Origin: Pontederia crassipes
Taxonomy: Eukaryota > Streptophyta > Magnoliopsida > Commelinales > Pontederiaceae
NCBI GenBank assembly: GCA_030549335.1
Contig: CM060196.1
Coordinates: 68,232,639 to 68,296,638, forward strand
Direction: 5' to 3'
DNA length: 64,000 bases
Notes under the pieces: generated by a model
What the model saw: the letters and a program-made list of their open reading frames with translations, nothing else
Told to the model about the DNA's origin: nothing
Database searches by the model: none
In this document: positions 22,796 through 34,534 of the stretch, piece by piece
Numbering within the stretch: position 1 is the first letter of the stretch
Layout of the letters: every line of letters begins with the position of its first letter
Made by a program: the position numbers and the translations under genes

Positions 22796-22949
22796 ACCTT
22801 TAAAAAATTTACAACAGAATTAGGCAGGGTGACTCTCTTTCACCTTACCTGATTATTATTGCCACACAACTCCTAACTGCTATGATTGATCAGGAGGTTT
22901 CTTTGGGCAAAATTAACCCCTTAACAATTAACAACTTCTCACGCAGCCA

Positions 22950-25026
22950 TGATGCATGAAAAATCATGCATTCATTTAGGCCATGTGATTAGCACTTTAG
23001 AATATTTTTATGTTTAAAAAAGGAGAGTTTTGATTTATTTTTACACGATTTCCTTTAGATTTGATTTCTGCTTAAGTCTGAAAATTATTCATGATGAGAT
23101 ATGAGAAAACGTCAAAATCAAAACAAAAAAGACTTCAAAGAGCTCAGAAGACTGTCACAATTGTGACAATTCTTTTCATGGCCATGACAGAAAGATCTTG
23201 AAAGCATAAAATTATCAGTCACTATCACGGCCGTGACTGAGCCACAGCCATGACTGAGCCATGGTCGTGATTGTTTCTGTCATGGCCGTGACAGAGAGAA
23301 TTTTTAGTAGAATTTTTCTAAGTACTTTTCAGCCTTGACAGCCTTCTGTCATAGTCATGACAGAACCTTTCACGACTGTGAAGGCGGTCCGTTAGGCAGT
23401 TTTAAAATCATTTTGTCCACTTTTTCAATAGAATTTCGGTTTCTTTCCTTTGGGGATGAAAAAATTTATAAAAGGAGGTAGAAGAGGGCCTATAAAAGTA
23501 TTCCTGGAGCATAGATTTGAAGCCTATAAAGAGGAGAAGGTCAAGAATAATAACGAAACTCTGTCGAAAACTCGTGAGAGCACGTGCACAATGGCTGCCA
23601 GAGTTCTTCGTTTTCTTTTCCCAGTCTTTTTCATTAGATTTGATGTTATTCTCAGATTTATTCCTTCGTTAGGGTCATTCTAGTTTAACACTATTTATGT
23701 TTTGAAGCCTTTCTTAATATCAGTTTGATTTGAATCTTTAATACCATTGCAATTTCATGTTTAATGATTTTCTTTGATTCCATGATTTGTGATTTAATTG
23801 CTATATGAGATGAAGTGATTATTTTCACAATAGTTTTTAGGATTGATCTTAATTTATTGCATGCTACAATTAGGGAATCGAAAGAGACCTAATTTGTGTA
23901 GTCATTAAGGTGACTTGAAAAAACCCTTAATCATAATTCTGATTTAATGCATTTTTTTATTATTTAGATAAGTTAAAAATCGAAAGTCTTGATTTATTCT
24001 AATTATTCTTAAGATAGTAGTTAGGGGACGTTTACCGCATTACCTTCTCACATTACTTTTTCAATCCGCATTGCCTATCAGAAAAATTACTACCAATTAA
24101 ATTACCAGCAATGTGCATTATCTTGTTTACTATCTACAAATAATCTTTCCAGCAATTTAAATGACATTACACAACTTTACTAAAATATCCTTTATCACTA
24201 ATATTAAGTTAAATATTATATAATCAAACTAAAAACTCAAATTAAATTAATAAATTAAATAAATATAATTATAAATATTTCATATCTTTTTTAAATGAAA
24301 ATAATGGTAATATATATAATATTTAAAACAATAATATGCAATTCATGTCAATAAAAATAATAAAATAAATCTTAAATAAATTAATATTATTAATTATGAT
24401 GATAATATTATTTGTTGTTGTTATATGAATTTTTATATTATTTTTATGTTTTATTTGTCTAAGATTGGAAAGGGCATGAATGAAAAGAAAATAAAAATAG
24501 ATTATCATCTGGGTGGCAATCTGGATGAACACCCCCCTCCTAGTCAATGTGGATTGCCACTTCATAGGCAATCTACATTACTAAACAACCCTGATTACCT
24601 ACAAATTAAAACAAAATAAACAAGATAATGTGGTGGGCCCAAGTAATTTAACTTTAGATTACTAGTAATCTAGAAAGATTACTTTAAGGGAAACGGCTCC
24701 TTAAAGTCTGAAATATTGGTTAACTAAATTTGAGAATTCACTTTTGTATTGATTCAACTAATTCTAAGTTGAGAAAATTCGTTATATTTTAGTTGTGACA
24801 ATTAAGCGCTTTAATCATCAAATCATTATTTCTCCAAGTGATCATTTTCTTTATTTTTATTATTTTCTTTTATTCACATCTAAAATCATATATTTTCTTA
24901 ATTTCTTAATTAACAAGATTCAAATAAAATATAAGTTATTAATCGTCCTCATGGGAATGACAATTTTACTCGTTCGCTTTTTTACTTGAGCGACTAGTGC
25001 ACTTACTAGCGTTTGCTATAAATTAT
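22950..25026 (+). repeat. LTR related to the 20.2 kb solo LTR
   Basis: Starts TGATGCATG, has CACGGCCGTGACTGAGCC-type words around 23160-23360 and ends near GAGCGACTAGTGCACTTACTAGC, which parallels the end of the 20165-21851 LTR. The right end is uncertain. AGCCA occurs at 22945-22949 and again at 25027-25031, a possible 5-bp target duplication, but the LTR would then end without the expected CA. A Tourist-like MITE is nested at 24024-24700. Confidence 0.65.
24024..24700. mobile_element. Tourist-like (PIF/Harbinger) MITE
   Basis: 677 bp with terminal inverted repeats GGGGACGTTTACC (left) and GGAGCCGTTTCCC (inverted right end), flanked by a TTA duplication (24021-24023, 24701-24703) as expected for PIF/Harbinger elements. 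AT-rich, no coding region. Nested in an LTR. Confidence 0.75.
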
Positions 25027-25041
25027 AGCCATTGAATTAGA

Positions 25042-25848
25042 TGGGAGTTCTCTCCCTTACGGATGTTTCCTCTTTGTATGAGGTCATCCCAGCTCGACGG
25101 GGCTGGCCGTGGCACTGATCATCCAGTGGCCCATAATGGTCTAAGTAGTTGCACCACGAGTGTCGGCAATGGTATTCCCTAAAGGAATGAAGAATTCTTC
25201 GAAAGAATGAATAAAAGAATGAAAGAATAAACGAATGAATGAAACGGAAGAACGAAAGAATGAAATAAATGATAGGAAATAAAGAAAAAAGGCATTAATC
25301 ATATTACGATCTCTCTCTACTTGATGACCCACTTTTACGTTTCATCACATGATCTCTTCATGCTTATTCTGACAAAACTGATTTATGATTTATACGAACT
25401 CACACTTATCGTTATGCTAACGGTTGAGCTTGCTCCCTTGTGTACGCGGTGACTTCGCTCTGAGTGGCATGTGCATATAGTAATGGTAAAGTCTAGTATG
25501 AGTCGTATACTTATCCGTTATATTAGATGATATATCTATCTGGACGAGTCTTATCAGGTCATGATTGACCGTAGATGTTTTTATGTTTAATACTTATACT
25601 TTTATCTTTACTACTTCATACCTTCTTGCTTTCGCACTATGCCTTATATCGAGACAGTTTGTCGCACTTTCCCCTTTGGCTTCCCCATTATCTTCTAATT
25701 GTTGTATTAATTTAATTGATAAGTCTTCCGTTGATGTATCATTTTTCCTGACCATTTGAATCAACAAAAGAGTCAAAGAAAAAGAAGAAAATGATAACAC
25801 ACGAGAGAAGATCGCGCCACGTGACGGATCGAATTTCGGGACGTTACA
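25042..25848 (-). repeat. Probable antisense Ty3/Gypsy LTR
   Basis: Read on the minus strand from 25848 it begins TGTAACGTCCCGAAATTCG, the common opening of chromovirus-type LTRs, and continues about 800 bp to ...GAACTCCCA. No matching target duplication was found and the far end is a guess, so it may be truncated. No gene was seen; the small open frames are not supported. Confidence 0.5.
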
Positions 25849-26147
25849 AATATTAAATATTATAAAAAATATATTCGAGTAATTTCGATCCTACTCATTT
25901 AACTTGGCGGGCTTGAAGTCCGATTTCGCATGAACAAGCGTAAAGGGATGAATATAAAGAGTTAAATTTTCTCACCAACTAGTCGTGTGCACACTGATAT
26001 CTGGTATACTATTACTAGTGTCGAGCACAAACATAAAAACATGTCTTGCAAAAGTTGATCGTGGAAGTTGAATTTTCTCCTAATTCTTTCAAATTTGATT
26101 GTGGAAGTTGTCAGATCCTTCAGCAATTCAATAGCAGGCCATTCCTG
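25849..26147. other. 3' flank of the intact receptor kinase
   Basis: Non-coding. It shares the GCATGAACAAGCGTAAAGGG block with the flank at 15377, and the AATTCTTTCAAATTTG and GATCCTTCAGCAA region leads to the kinase stop codon. No clear poly(A) signal can be chosen. Confidence 0.5.
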
Positions 26148-29100
26148 TTAGTTGCAGATCAGCTTGCTAAATGTGATTGCTCCAAATGGCTCAGATAGGT
26201 ATGCTTTGGCAGGTGCAGATATCTCCTGCGCCACATAACGCATGCAGGGCCTTGATCCTGGATCTGTCCGAGTACAAGCAAGAGCAATTTTTACAATGAA
26301 GACCACCACTGCCGCTAATTGGCCCGTCGGAGGAAGTAATCGTCGGTCTACGACATCCTTCAGCAACAGATCGTCGCCGTCCACCGGCGACGAGGAAGGC
26401 AGAGAGGAAATGAGGTCGCCGGGGTGCTTTCCCATGATGATCTCAAGTGCTAGCACCCCAAAGCTGTAGACATCACATTTCTCTGTGACCCTCATTGTGT
26501 ATGCTAGCTCTGCAAGCACGCCAACTTATATTAGCATTTTGATTTCAAAGGAAAAAGAAATCAGTACGGAGATATAATGGAATGTTCATCATATATGAAA
26601 ATATGTGCTCAGAGTTTTGAATATACCTGGCGCCATGTAGCCGTATGATCCAGCAACAGAGGTCCAATTGGAGGAACCGGGATTTAGCAACTTCGCACTC
26701 CCAAAGTCAGATATACGAGGTTCGAAATCAGGTTCAAGCAAGATATTGTTCGCGGAGATGTCCCGGTGTGCAATTGGTGGTGAACAGTCGTGATGCAAGT
26801 AGGCCAAAGCATGAGCCACCCCTTGCACAACTTTAACCCTGAGAGCCCATTCAAACATGGTGTTCCCTTCATCAGCATATAGTGCTTTTCTCAAGCTGCC
26901 TCTCTCTATGTACTCATATACCAAGTACATGCATCTACTTCTCAAGCAGAATCCGTATAGCTTCACAATGTTTCGGTGTCTAACCTCTGTAAGGGCTCTG
27001 ACTTCGTTGTCGAAGCTCTTCCTATTCAACACGGTGTCGGAAACATTTAATCGTTTGACGGCGACTACTACGCCAGAAGGTAACTCAGCTTTATAGACAA
27101 TTCCGAAGCTGCCTCTTCCTATGCAGAATGACTCGTTGAAGTCGTCTGTGGCCTGGACAATGTCCAGAAATGCGAACCTGCCTTCCTTCCCCCATACAAA
27201 AGATTCAGAAATATCCCATGAAGCACTCTCAACATCAGACTTCTTCTCATCGTGATGTTCTTTCTTGTAGCCTAGTATTATTGCTACAATCGTGATTACT
27301 AATGCTACTCCGGCAATTGGCACGACTGTTGCAATGATAACTTTCTTGTCATCATCTTTATCAGAATCATTGCTAGAAGCACTTCGGTCACAAGAATGTA
27401 AACCTTCGACATCTCCACATAACCCTGGGTTCCCATCATAATTGGCTTCAGAAGAATTTAGAAAAACTTTACCATTTGGGACTGGACCTGTGAGATTGTT
27501 GTAGGAGAAGTCTACATATTCTAAGCTTTTCATTTGAGATAAATCTGGAATTTCTCCTGAGAGTTGGTTACGAGAGAGATTTAACTTTTCCAGTATTGTC
27601 AACTTGCCAAGAGTAGGAGGTATGCTTCCGGTGAATACGTTACTGCTGAGGTCTAACAGCGATTGGAGAAAATTCAAGTTCCCAAGCTGATCTGGAATAC
27701 CTTCAGACAAATAATTCTCGCTCAAATCTAACAGCAGCAGCTTATTCAATTTACTGAGGTCTGAAGGAACGGGGCCAATAAAATTGTTTACTGATAGATC
27801 GAGAGATGTGAGCTGAGACAAGTTACCAAGCGAAGCCGGAATTGAGCCTGATAGTTGATTACTACTCAGATTGAGCTTATCCAAGGATCTCAAGTTCCCT
27901 AAATCAGGTGGAATTTGGCCAGTCAAATAGTTTGAAGCTAAGTTAAGATCCACTAGCTTGGTCATACTTCCAAATGTTGCAGGAATGTCGCCTGTGATAC
28001 TATTAGCGTCGATTTGCAAAGAAGTTAGGTTTGTCCATTGTGCCCACTTTGGTGAAAGCGTGCCAGTCAGATTGTTTCCAGACAGCGACAGGTATTCAAG
28101 ATGAGGATGCACTCCAAGGACTTCATGTATGTCTCCTGCGAAGAGATTATTATCCAACCGCACTCGAAATAGACCTCTACATTTCTTCAAACACGCCGGC
28201 AGCACACCAGAGAAGCTATTATTGGTGGCTGAAAGATATTCAATGCTTAAGCCATTACATAAAGATGGAGGTAATGGACCCGTGAAGCTATTGTCCGACA
28301 GGAGTACAGTGTCCAATTGGCTTTTCTCTCCGAGCTTTTGTGGGATGCTGCCGTTGAGATAATTTGCAAATACTGAGAATAAAGTAAGGTCCCTAAGCTG
28401 GGAAATGCTGCTTGGCAGCTCACCCTCCAACTGGTTGATGCTCAAGTCCAATTGTTCCAATGACGTCATGTTTCCAATCTCAGCTGGTATTATCCCAATG
28501 AGGTAATTGTAAAAGAGGGAAAAGACACTGAGACTACTGAGGTTGCCAACTGTGGGAGGTATAGGACCCGACAATGAGTTCTCAGAGACATCCAACTGTT
28601 GCAAGTGCAACAAATTCCCAACCTCTGATGGAATTGGACCTGAAAGGTTGTTGTTAAAGAGGAACAGGATTACAAGTTCTGTAGTCAATCCAATCTCAGG
28701 AGGTATGCTTCCAGATATATGGTTGTTCTGAACCTGAAAGGAAATGAGCTGGGGCCAATTTCTGAAAATTTCAGGTAAGATCTGGCCAGTAAGTGAATTG
28801 CTTGAGATGCCGAACTCCTTCATCTTGGTTAAACGGGAAAAGGACTTCGGCAAGCTGCCTTTGAGTTGATTATTGGACAATTCAAAAAAATTAAGACTAG
28901 AACAGTTACCCATCTCAGGTGGAAGCGTGGAGTTGAGACCTGCACCCTTTATATCGAGTCTTTCTAGCTGTCCAAGTTGGCCCAGAGAAGAAGGAATCGA
29001 CCCCCCAAGCTGGTTGTTTCCCAGTTCGAGAACACGAAGGCTGGAGATGGATCCGAGAATCGGTGGTACACCTCCAGTTAAGTTGTTTTCACTAAGGTGA

Positions 29101-29969
29101 AGTTCTTGGAGCATCGACAAGTTCGCAAGAGAAGGTGGGATTACTCCAGTGAAATGGTTTCCACTGAGGTCAAGTTCTTGGAGCATCGACAAGTTTGCAA
29201 GAGAAGGTGGGATTACTCCAGTGAAATGGTTTACACTGAGGTCAAGTTCTTGGAGCATCGACAACTTTGCAAGAGAAGGTGGGATTACCCCACTATAGTT
29301 GTTCCACGACAGGTCCAGATATGTAACGTTGCTACAGTTAAGTATGAAGGTTGGAAACTCCCCACTCATGCTACTATTATATAGAGACAGGTACGTCAAG
29401 GATAGCATTGCGTTGAATTTGGAGTAGTCGTCAGGAGTCTGCAGGTAATTTGACCCGAGATCCAAGTATCGTACCTTCTGCAGATTGCTAAGCTGGTGCG
29501 GGACCGGACCATAGAGGATGTTGTTGTAGAGGCTGAGGTAGAGGATCTCCGAAAGCCGACCGATCTCCGGCGGAATAACATCGGAAAAGTTGTTGCTGCT
29601 GAGATCGAGTGAGGCGAGCTTGGAAAGGGATGAGATGCTTGGAGGGATGGGTCCATACAAGAGGTTGTCGCTGAGGTTGAGGCTGGCGAGGCCGTGGAGG
29701 GAAGAGAAGTTTAGTCCTCCGAGCTTGCCCTTGATCCGACAACTCGGCAAGTTCAGCCGCACGACGCTGCCGGCAGGGTCGCAGCGGACGCCGAACCATC
29801 CGCATGGGCTGGTGGAGTTGGCGAGGGACCATGAACGGAGGGAGGAAGGATGAAGCAAGGTGGACTTCCAGTTGAGCAGAGCCTGCGCCTCCGTCTCAGC
29901 ACGGAGACTTGGGGAATAGATGGAGATGAGCAGGGAGAGGAGGAAGGGGAGCAGACGAGGAGGTCGCAT
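26148..29969 (-). CDS. LRR receptor-like kinase, MIK2-like, intact
   Basis: Two exons: 29969-26627 and 26509-26148, with a 117-bp GT-AG intron after the GYMAP codons; together 1234 residues plus stop, in frame. Signal peptide ([16 protein letters not shown]), paired-cysteine LRRNT ([10 protein letters not shown]), about two dozen LRRs, [13 protein letters not shown] cap, membrane helix ([17 protein letters not shown]), then a kinase with [12 protein letters not shown] loop, VAVKRL lysine, HRDIS catalytic loop, SDFGSAKLL and GYMAPELAYT. All catalytic residues are present, so a plasma-membrane RD kinase is expected. Architecture and residues match the MIK2 clade (LRR subfamily XII), which in Arabidopsis perceives SCOOP peptides; the ligand here is unknown. 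It is the only unbroken receptor in the window. Confidence 0.93.
29102..29317 (-). repeat. Three near-identical 72-bp LRR units
   Basis: Within the intact kinase, three consecutive 72-bp units (29102-29173, 29174-29245, 29246-29317) encode versions of [19 protein letters not shown]. The first two differ by only a few bases; the third diverges in its second half. The orthologous block has two units in 52601-54919 and two diverged ones in the 36-40 kb pseudogene. Confidence 0.9.
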
Positions 29970-30524
29970 TGCATCAAATCGAATGATGGGGGCAACGGAA
30001 ATTAAACTCGCTCACGTATGTATCATCCGAGGAATGCAACCATGCATATGCTCAGTTTATGGGTGTGTACTGTATACATATATGTACATCAAATTCCAAA
30101 CGTGAAACGTTTGAGGAAAAGTATTTTGCAAGAAGATTCTCTTGGCACTACTTTTTTTGATAGATAACTAATTTCTATTCAACGAAATGCGCAAAGACGG
30201 AAAAGTTTTGCTGTTACTGATGGTCTTTTTCCCCAATTGTCACTTCAATATTAGTCATGAATATCGATTGGTTTTTATGTTTATTCCGGATCGCATTGCC
30301 TTTGCCTTTCTTTCTAATTCAGTTGTTGGCTTTTCTACCAATTATATTAGTGTTTTTTAGTTTATTCTTTAATATCCTAATAAATTTATAACCATGAGTC
30401 TTCCTATCATAATTACGATAATTGGATATATGTGACTATAATTAATGAAACAAACTTACATGAAAGAAGTTACATATGAAAAAAATAGGAATGAGCAAAA
30501 CTTTTTCCAACCAAAATTGACACT
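29970..30524 (-). promoter_or_regulatory. Upstream region of the intact kinase
   Basis: A TATA-like ATATATGTATAC lies on the minus strand at about 30072-30086, roughly 105-115 bp upstream of the ATG. The first 130 bp (GCATCAAATSGARTGAT..., CGCTCACGTAT) are shared with the region upstream of the pseudogene at 40181. There TATATATAAG is at about 40259-40268. Beyond 30110 the AAGATTCTCTTGGC block also recurs at about 41181. No other gene is seen in this stretch. Confidence 0.4.
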
Positions 30525-31500
30525 AGCCACTAGTTCAATAACAAAATGGATCAGTTTGCATTCTTCAACATGCACTAAATAAATTAAAAACTAGTGTCGT
30601 CTTTTCTGAACATTAAACAGTCAATGTTTTGGTTGACGTGGATACATAATTAATGTACGTGATCAAGAAAAAGAAAACCCTAGCAAAAAAAAAAAAAGAA
30701 AAAGAAAACCCTATGCTTATGGATCGCCATGAAGGATCAATTTGATCACGACTCCTAGTATTTGTCGATGGTTTAAAACATTAAATTAATGATTAATCTT
30801 TCTCGCAACGACATCTTTAACAACATAAATGATCAGTCTTTTTCGGATTGGACTTCCTAATGAGTCTTTTGTTTGGATGCTAGTATTATTCGTTCTGCAA
30901 TTGAAGTCTTCCAATTGGTGAGTGTCTCGAAGAACAAGAAGTTGACTTGGTCCGAATGATAGCTGCTTGACGAAAAGTCAGACAAAAAAAAAAGAAAAGA
31001 AATTGGTTGTCTCTCGTTCAGTGAGTAATTAAATATCTTGAAGGTATATTCATGCTCAAGTAGATTTTGAATTTGAGTTTCAATCATCGTGAATATAAAA
31101 AATTTTTACTGAAAATTTTATTTATCATTGTTAAGTAAATAACTTTATCAAATTAATTGAATTGGAGAATGAATCGATCTTCACAAATTACGCACACTAA
31201 TTAAACTGACAGCTCAAATATATCTTGAGGGTATGCTGTCAACCGAATCTATTGGTCCATTCCTCAGATATCCCTATTACTGTCAACTTCTTTCCTAAGT
31301 AGAAAATTCATATGGACGTACAACCTACTCATCCACGCACCTGTCCATCAGCATGGATTGAATTTGACGATTGCTCGTCTTATCAATATTGTATCTTTTT
31401 TCCTCTATGAAAATAGACGCAGCCTTGCTGGGATGTGGTCTCCAAAAAGCTTTTTAGTTGTCAAATATCAATTCATGCATCGATGAAAGGAATTACTCGA
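30525..31500. repeat. Segmental duplication copy S2
   Basis: Collinear with S1 712-1028, 2213-2974 and 3657-3800. It lacks both hAT-type insertions: CTTCCTAATGAGTC near 30846 and CCTGTCCATCAGCATGG near 31350 are the two empty sites. No gene. Confidence 0.8.
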
Positions 31501-31823
31501 TCCACGGTAGACGTTCTGAAGAACGAACAAAAAAAGTGTGCAGTGAGTTTGAGGAACGAATGAATCAGAGTCAAAATCGAGGAACGAAATTGCGATTAAA
31601 AAATTGAGGGAATCAGAAATGTGCCTTTGTTTGGAGTTCTCATTGGCGCTGGGGAGTGTTGGATTGGATACAATGAATCTTTAATCTTGACCAATGAGTC
31701 CATATCATGCAGCCGTTCCCTTGTGCGGCGACTTTTCTAAAGATATCATAAAACGTTGGAAAAATTTCTTCTTATCCAGAATTTTTTTGGGGGTAAAATA
31801 AAATTTTATTAGATTAATATTTA
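31501..31823. other. Spacer, nothing recognised
   Basis: No open frame, RNA gene or repeat could be identified between S2 and the CACTA element. Confidence 0.5.
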
Positions 31824-33140
31824 CACTACAAGAAAATTACCATTTTTCGACGAATAATTTTCGACGGTTTGAAATTTACGACGGATTTTGCAACGGTTCC
31901 ATTTTCGACGGTTACAACCGTCGAAAATGAAAATAATAAATTATATAATTTATTATATTATTATTTTATTTTTTGACGGTTAAAAACGTTAATATTTCTG
32001 ACGGATACCCATCCGTCGTAATTTACGACGGATTTTCCGACGGTTACGACCTTCGAAAATAAAAAAAATAAATTATGTAATTTATTATATTATTATTAAA
32101 ATTTTCGACGATTAGGAACGTCGATATTTTCGACGGATATCCATCCGTCCCAAAATCCGCCGTAATTTCTGACGGTCGTAACCGTCGGTAAATGTATAAT
32201 AATATCGTATGAAGAGTATTTTATTAATATAACTAGCGACGGTCCAAACAGTCGCAATTACCGGCGGTTTCGATCGTCGGTAAAATAAAAAAAAAATTAT
32301 ATATAACTAAATATTTTTTCGACGGTTACAATCGTCGGTAACTTTAAAAATAACTAATATTTACATTTTCGACGGCCGGAGCCGTCAGTAATTAAAATTT
32401 CGTTATCCCATTTTTTTTTCTTTTTCCCGATTTCTCTCATCTTTTCCCTTATATATATATATATACCTTTATTATAATTCCTCCTCCCCTCTCTCTCCCT
32501 CATCTCCTCTCTCTCTCCCTCTCTCCCTCTTCCTCTCCTGGCCGGCTAGTCTCTGTCGGACGTCAAGCGTCGACCGTCGGCGATCCTCTCTTGCCGGCGT
32601 CTCTCTCTCTTCGTCGACGTCTCTCTCTATCTTTCTCTCTCTCTTTTTCTTTCTCTCTCTTTCTCTCCGGCCGCGAGCGGCCAGATTCGGCAGTTGGCGG
32701 TCGAATCCAGCCGCCTGCGACCGGATCGGCCGCGTGGTGGCCAAATTCGGCCGCTGGCGCCGGATCCAGCCGTTCGGCCGCTAATTTTTTTATTTTTAAA
32801 AAATTATTTCCGACGGTTCTGACCGCCAAAAGATGCGACGACCGTCGAAAGTTTCGACAATTGCCACCGTCGAAAATTTTCGACGGTTGGAACCGCCGGA
32901 CTTTTCCGGCGGTTATAACCGTCGGAAAGCTTCGACGGCTGAAACCGCCGGAATGTTCCGACGGTTCAAACCATCGCAATTACCGACAGTTTTTTTAAAC
33001 CGTCGCAAATCGATTTGCGATGAGCGTTTTTCCGACGGATTGATTCCGTCTCAAAAACCGTCGATAATTATGTTACCGACGATTTTTGAGCTGATTATCG
33101 ACGGTTTTGACCGTCAGTAATCAACATTTTTCTTGTAGTG
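31824..33140. mobile_element. Non-autonomous CACTA element
   Basis: 1317 bp with terminal inverted repeats CACTACAAGAAAA and a 3-bp TTA target duplication (31821-31823, 33141-33143), diagnostic of CACTA/En-Spm. Both sides carry dense subterminal words CGACGGTT and AACCGTCG in both orientations, as expected for transposase-binding arrays. The centre has a (TA)n run and a 200-bp CT-rich tract (about 32480-32680). The open frames on both strands here follow these repeats and are not genes. No transposase, so mobilisation would be in trans. Confidence 0.93.
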
Positions 33141-33623
33141 TTAGTTAAGGATCGACCCGTACAATAATGGGGAGTTAGTTCTTAGTTGTATATACGCGCA
33201 CAGTACGGCTAAAACAACAGAGACAGTTTAATTTCTGCATCATATATGGAATTAGTTTTTATTAGTTGTATATACGCGCACAGTACGGCTAAATGTTATT
33301 TAGCAGCATGCAAACATATCACTTTTGAGATTACACAAGGAATTGCGCATAAATTACTAAATTAAGCCTTATTTAATTTCTATTACGAATATATATTTTA
33401 ATTTTTTATCATAGAATTTGCCCCTCCCACATTCTTAAACACCTAAAAATTTTGAGGATAAAAATTATGTGAGACAAAAAATATTTCACGTATATGAATC
33501 ATTATTGGACTGTGATATGATAGTTCATAAATAAATATCATCAAAACGCTTACAAATAAATACTTTTTGTGAATTGTCAGTTTACAATCCAACTGTAATC
33601 CATATGTATGAGTCACTTTTTAT
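33141..33623. other. Spacer with a short direct repeat
   Basis: No gene. GTTGTATATACGCGCACAGT followed by ACGGCTAAA occurs at about 33186 and again at about 33263. Confidence 0.6.
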
Positions 33624-34287
33624 TAATGTTTTGAAAATCGGACCGGATTGGCCGGTTCAATCGCAAATCGGTCGGTGAACCGATCAGAGTGTAAAACCAT
33701 TTTTTATGTTGAACTGGGGAAAAATAATTTAAAATAATGACAAAATAAGAAAGCTAAAAGAGGGAAAAAAAAGAAAAGGAATATAAGAAATGTAAGGAAT
33801 GAAGGAATATGACAAGTATAATATTAAATATGAATGGAAATAAAAAAGTTAAGTATTTGAAATTACCTAACATTAAAATAGAAAATTATTAAAGAGCATG
33901 AATAAAGAAAATAAAAATAAAATTATTAAAGAAAAAAGAAATAATTTAATATAAGATTTATTAATATAGCATTTATATCATTAAATAATAGATATTAAAA
34001 TTAATAATAATCTATTTATATTTAAATGTTAATTATTATTATTTATTATTATTAAAACTTTTAACAAATTAAAATTATGTTATATTAATTTCTAATATTA
34101 GTAATAAGTTATTAGTACAATATTAATATACTATATCATATAACTTATATTATATCTCTATAATTATTACAAAAAAATATTACTTTAATAAAAATCTGGT
34201 TCAATTCGGTCGAACCCGATCGGACCGATCTAACCATAACTCGATAAAGAATTCGGTCCGATCGCCGATCCGATTTTAAAAATATTG
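33624..34287. mobile_element. Non-autonomous hAT-type element (664 bp)
   Basis: Ends (T)AATGTTTTGAAAATCGG and, inverted at the right, CAATATTTTTAAAATCGG, both followed by GGACCGG-rich sequence. The 8-bp flanks CTTTTTAT (33616-33623) and CTTTTTAC (34288-34295) differ at one base. Same family as 2975-3656 (inverted relative to it) and as the ends of 1029-2212, without the nested MITE. Confidence 0.8.
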
Positions 34288-34489
34288 CTTTTTACTCCAC
34301 ACAATCCTTAGTACTAAAAATTTTTTTATCGCTTGAGCCGGGTAAACAAGACAATTAATGCTATTTTACAATTTTGTTTTCGGACAAGAACGAGGAAAGA
34401 CTATGAACAGCCGCAGTGCAGTTCATAAGTGGAGATGATTCAACGCGTTGCTGTTGGACTTGATAATGTTCTCACATATCAGTATTAAT

Positions 34490-34534
<45 letters not shown>

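Larger units (their letters stand above)
15856..22949 (+). mobile_element. L1-type LINE split by two solo LTRs
   Basis: A plant L1 retrotransposon replaces the continuation of the LRR fragment at about 15843-15880. It has a CCHC-bearing ORF1 and an ORF2 with endonuclease and reverse transcriptase, with many frameshifts. It is interrupted by solo LTRs at 17664-19373 and 20165-21851, each with a perfect 5-bp duplication, so the L1 was there first. It is cut off at 22949 by a third LTR. No 3' end or poly(A) tail is visible, so it is truncated or rearranged. Confidence 0.85.
17503..22949 (+). pseudogene. L1 ORF2 (endonuclease and reverse transcriptase), interrupted
   Basis: It starts with MKILQWNC (about 17505), the usual L1 ORF2 opening, then DILVLLETHTTLEKSK. 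After the SIRE-type LTR the endonuclease continues (IYASISPITR, WAIVGDMNYIL, WCNNRIGGARILRRIDR, SRGVSDHAPLLL). After the second LTR come KSRVTWLKYGDKNSKFFH and the reverse transcriptase (FLCNVLYRLIAKILVNRLK, IDLEKAFDRI, RIRQGDSLSPYLI). The FADD box and everything downstream are lost at 22949. Stops, frameshifts and a 19-bp tandem repeat make it non-functional. Confidence 0.85.

Noticed and set aside
22950..25848. One complete Ty3 element with two LTRs
   Set aside because: The two LTR-like pieces are in opposite orientations and unrelated, with no gag or pol between.
32472..33120. Several overlapping open frames on both strands
   Set aside because: They translate the CT-rich core and CGACGGTT words of the CACTA element.
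34493..34533. (TA)n run as a promoter
   Set aside because: A plain microsatellite with no gene start nearby on either strand.
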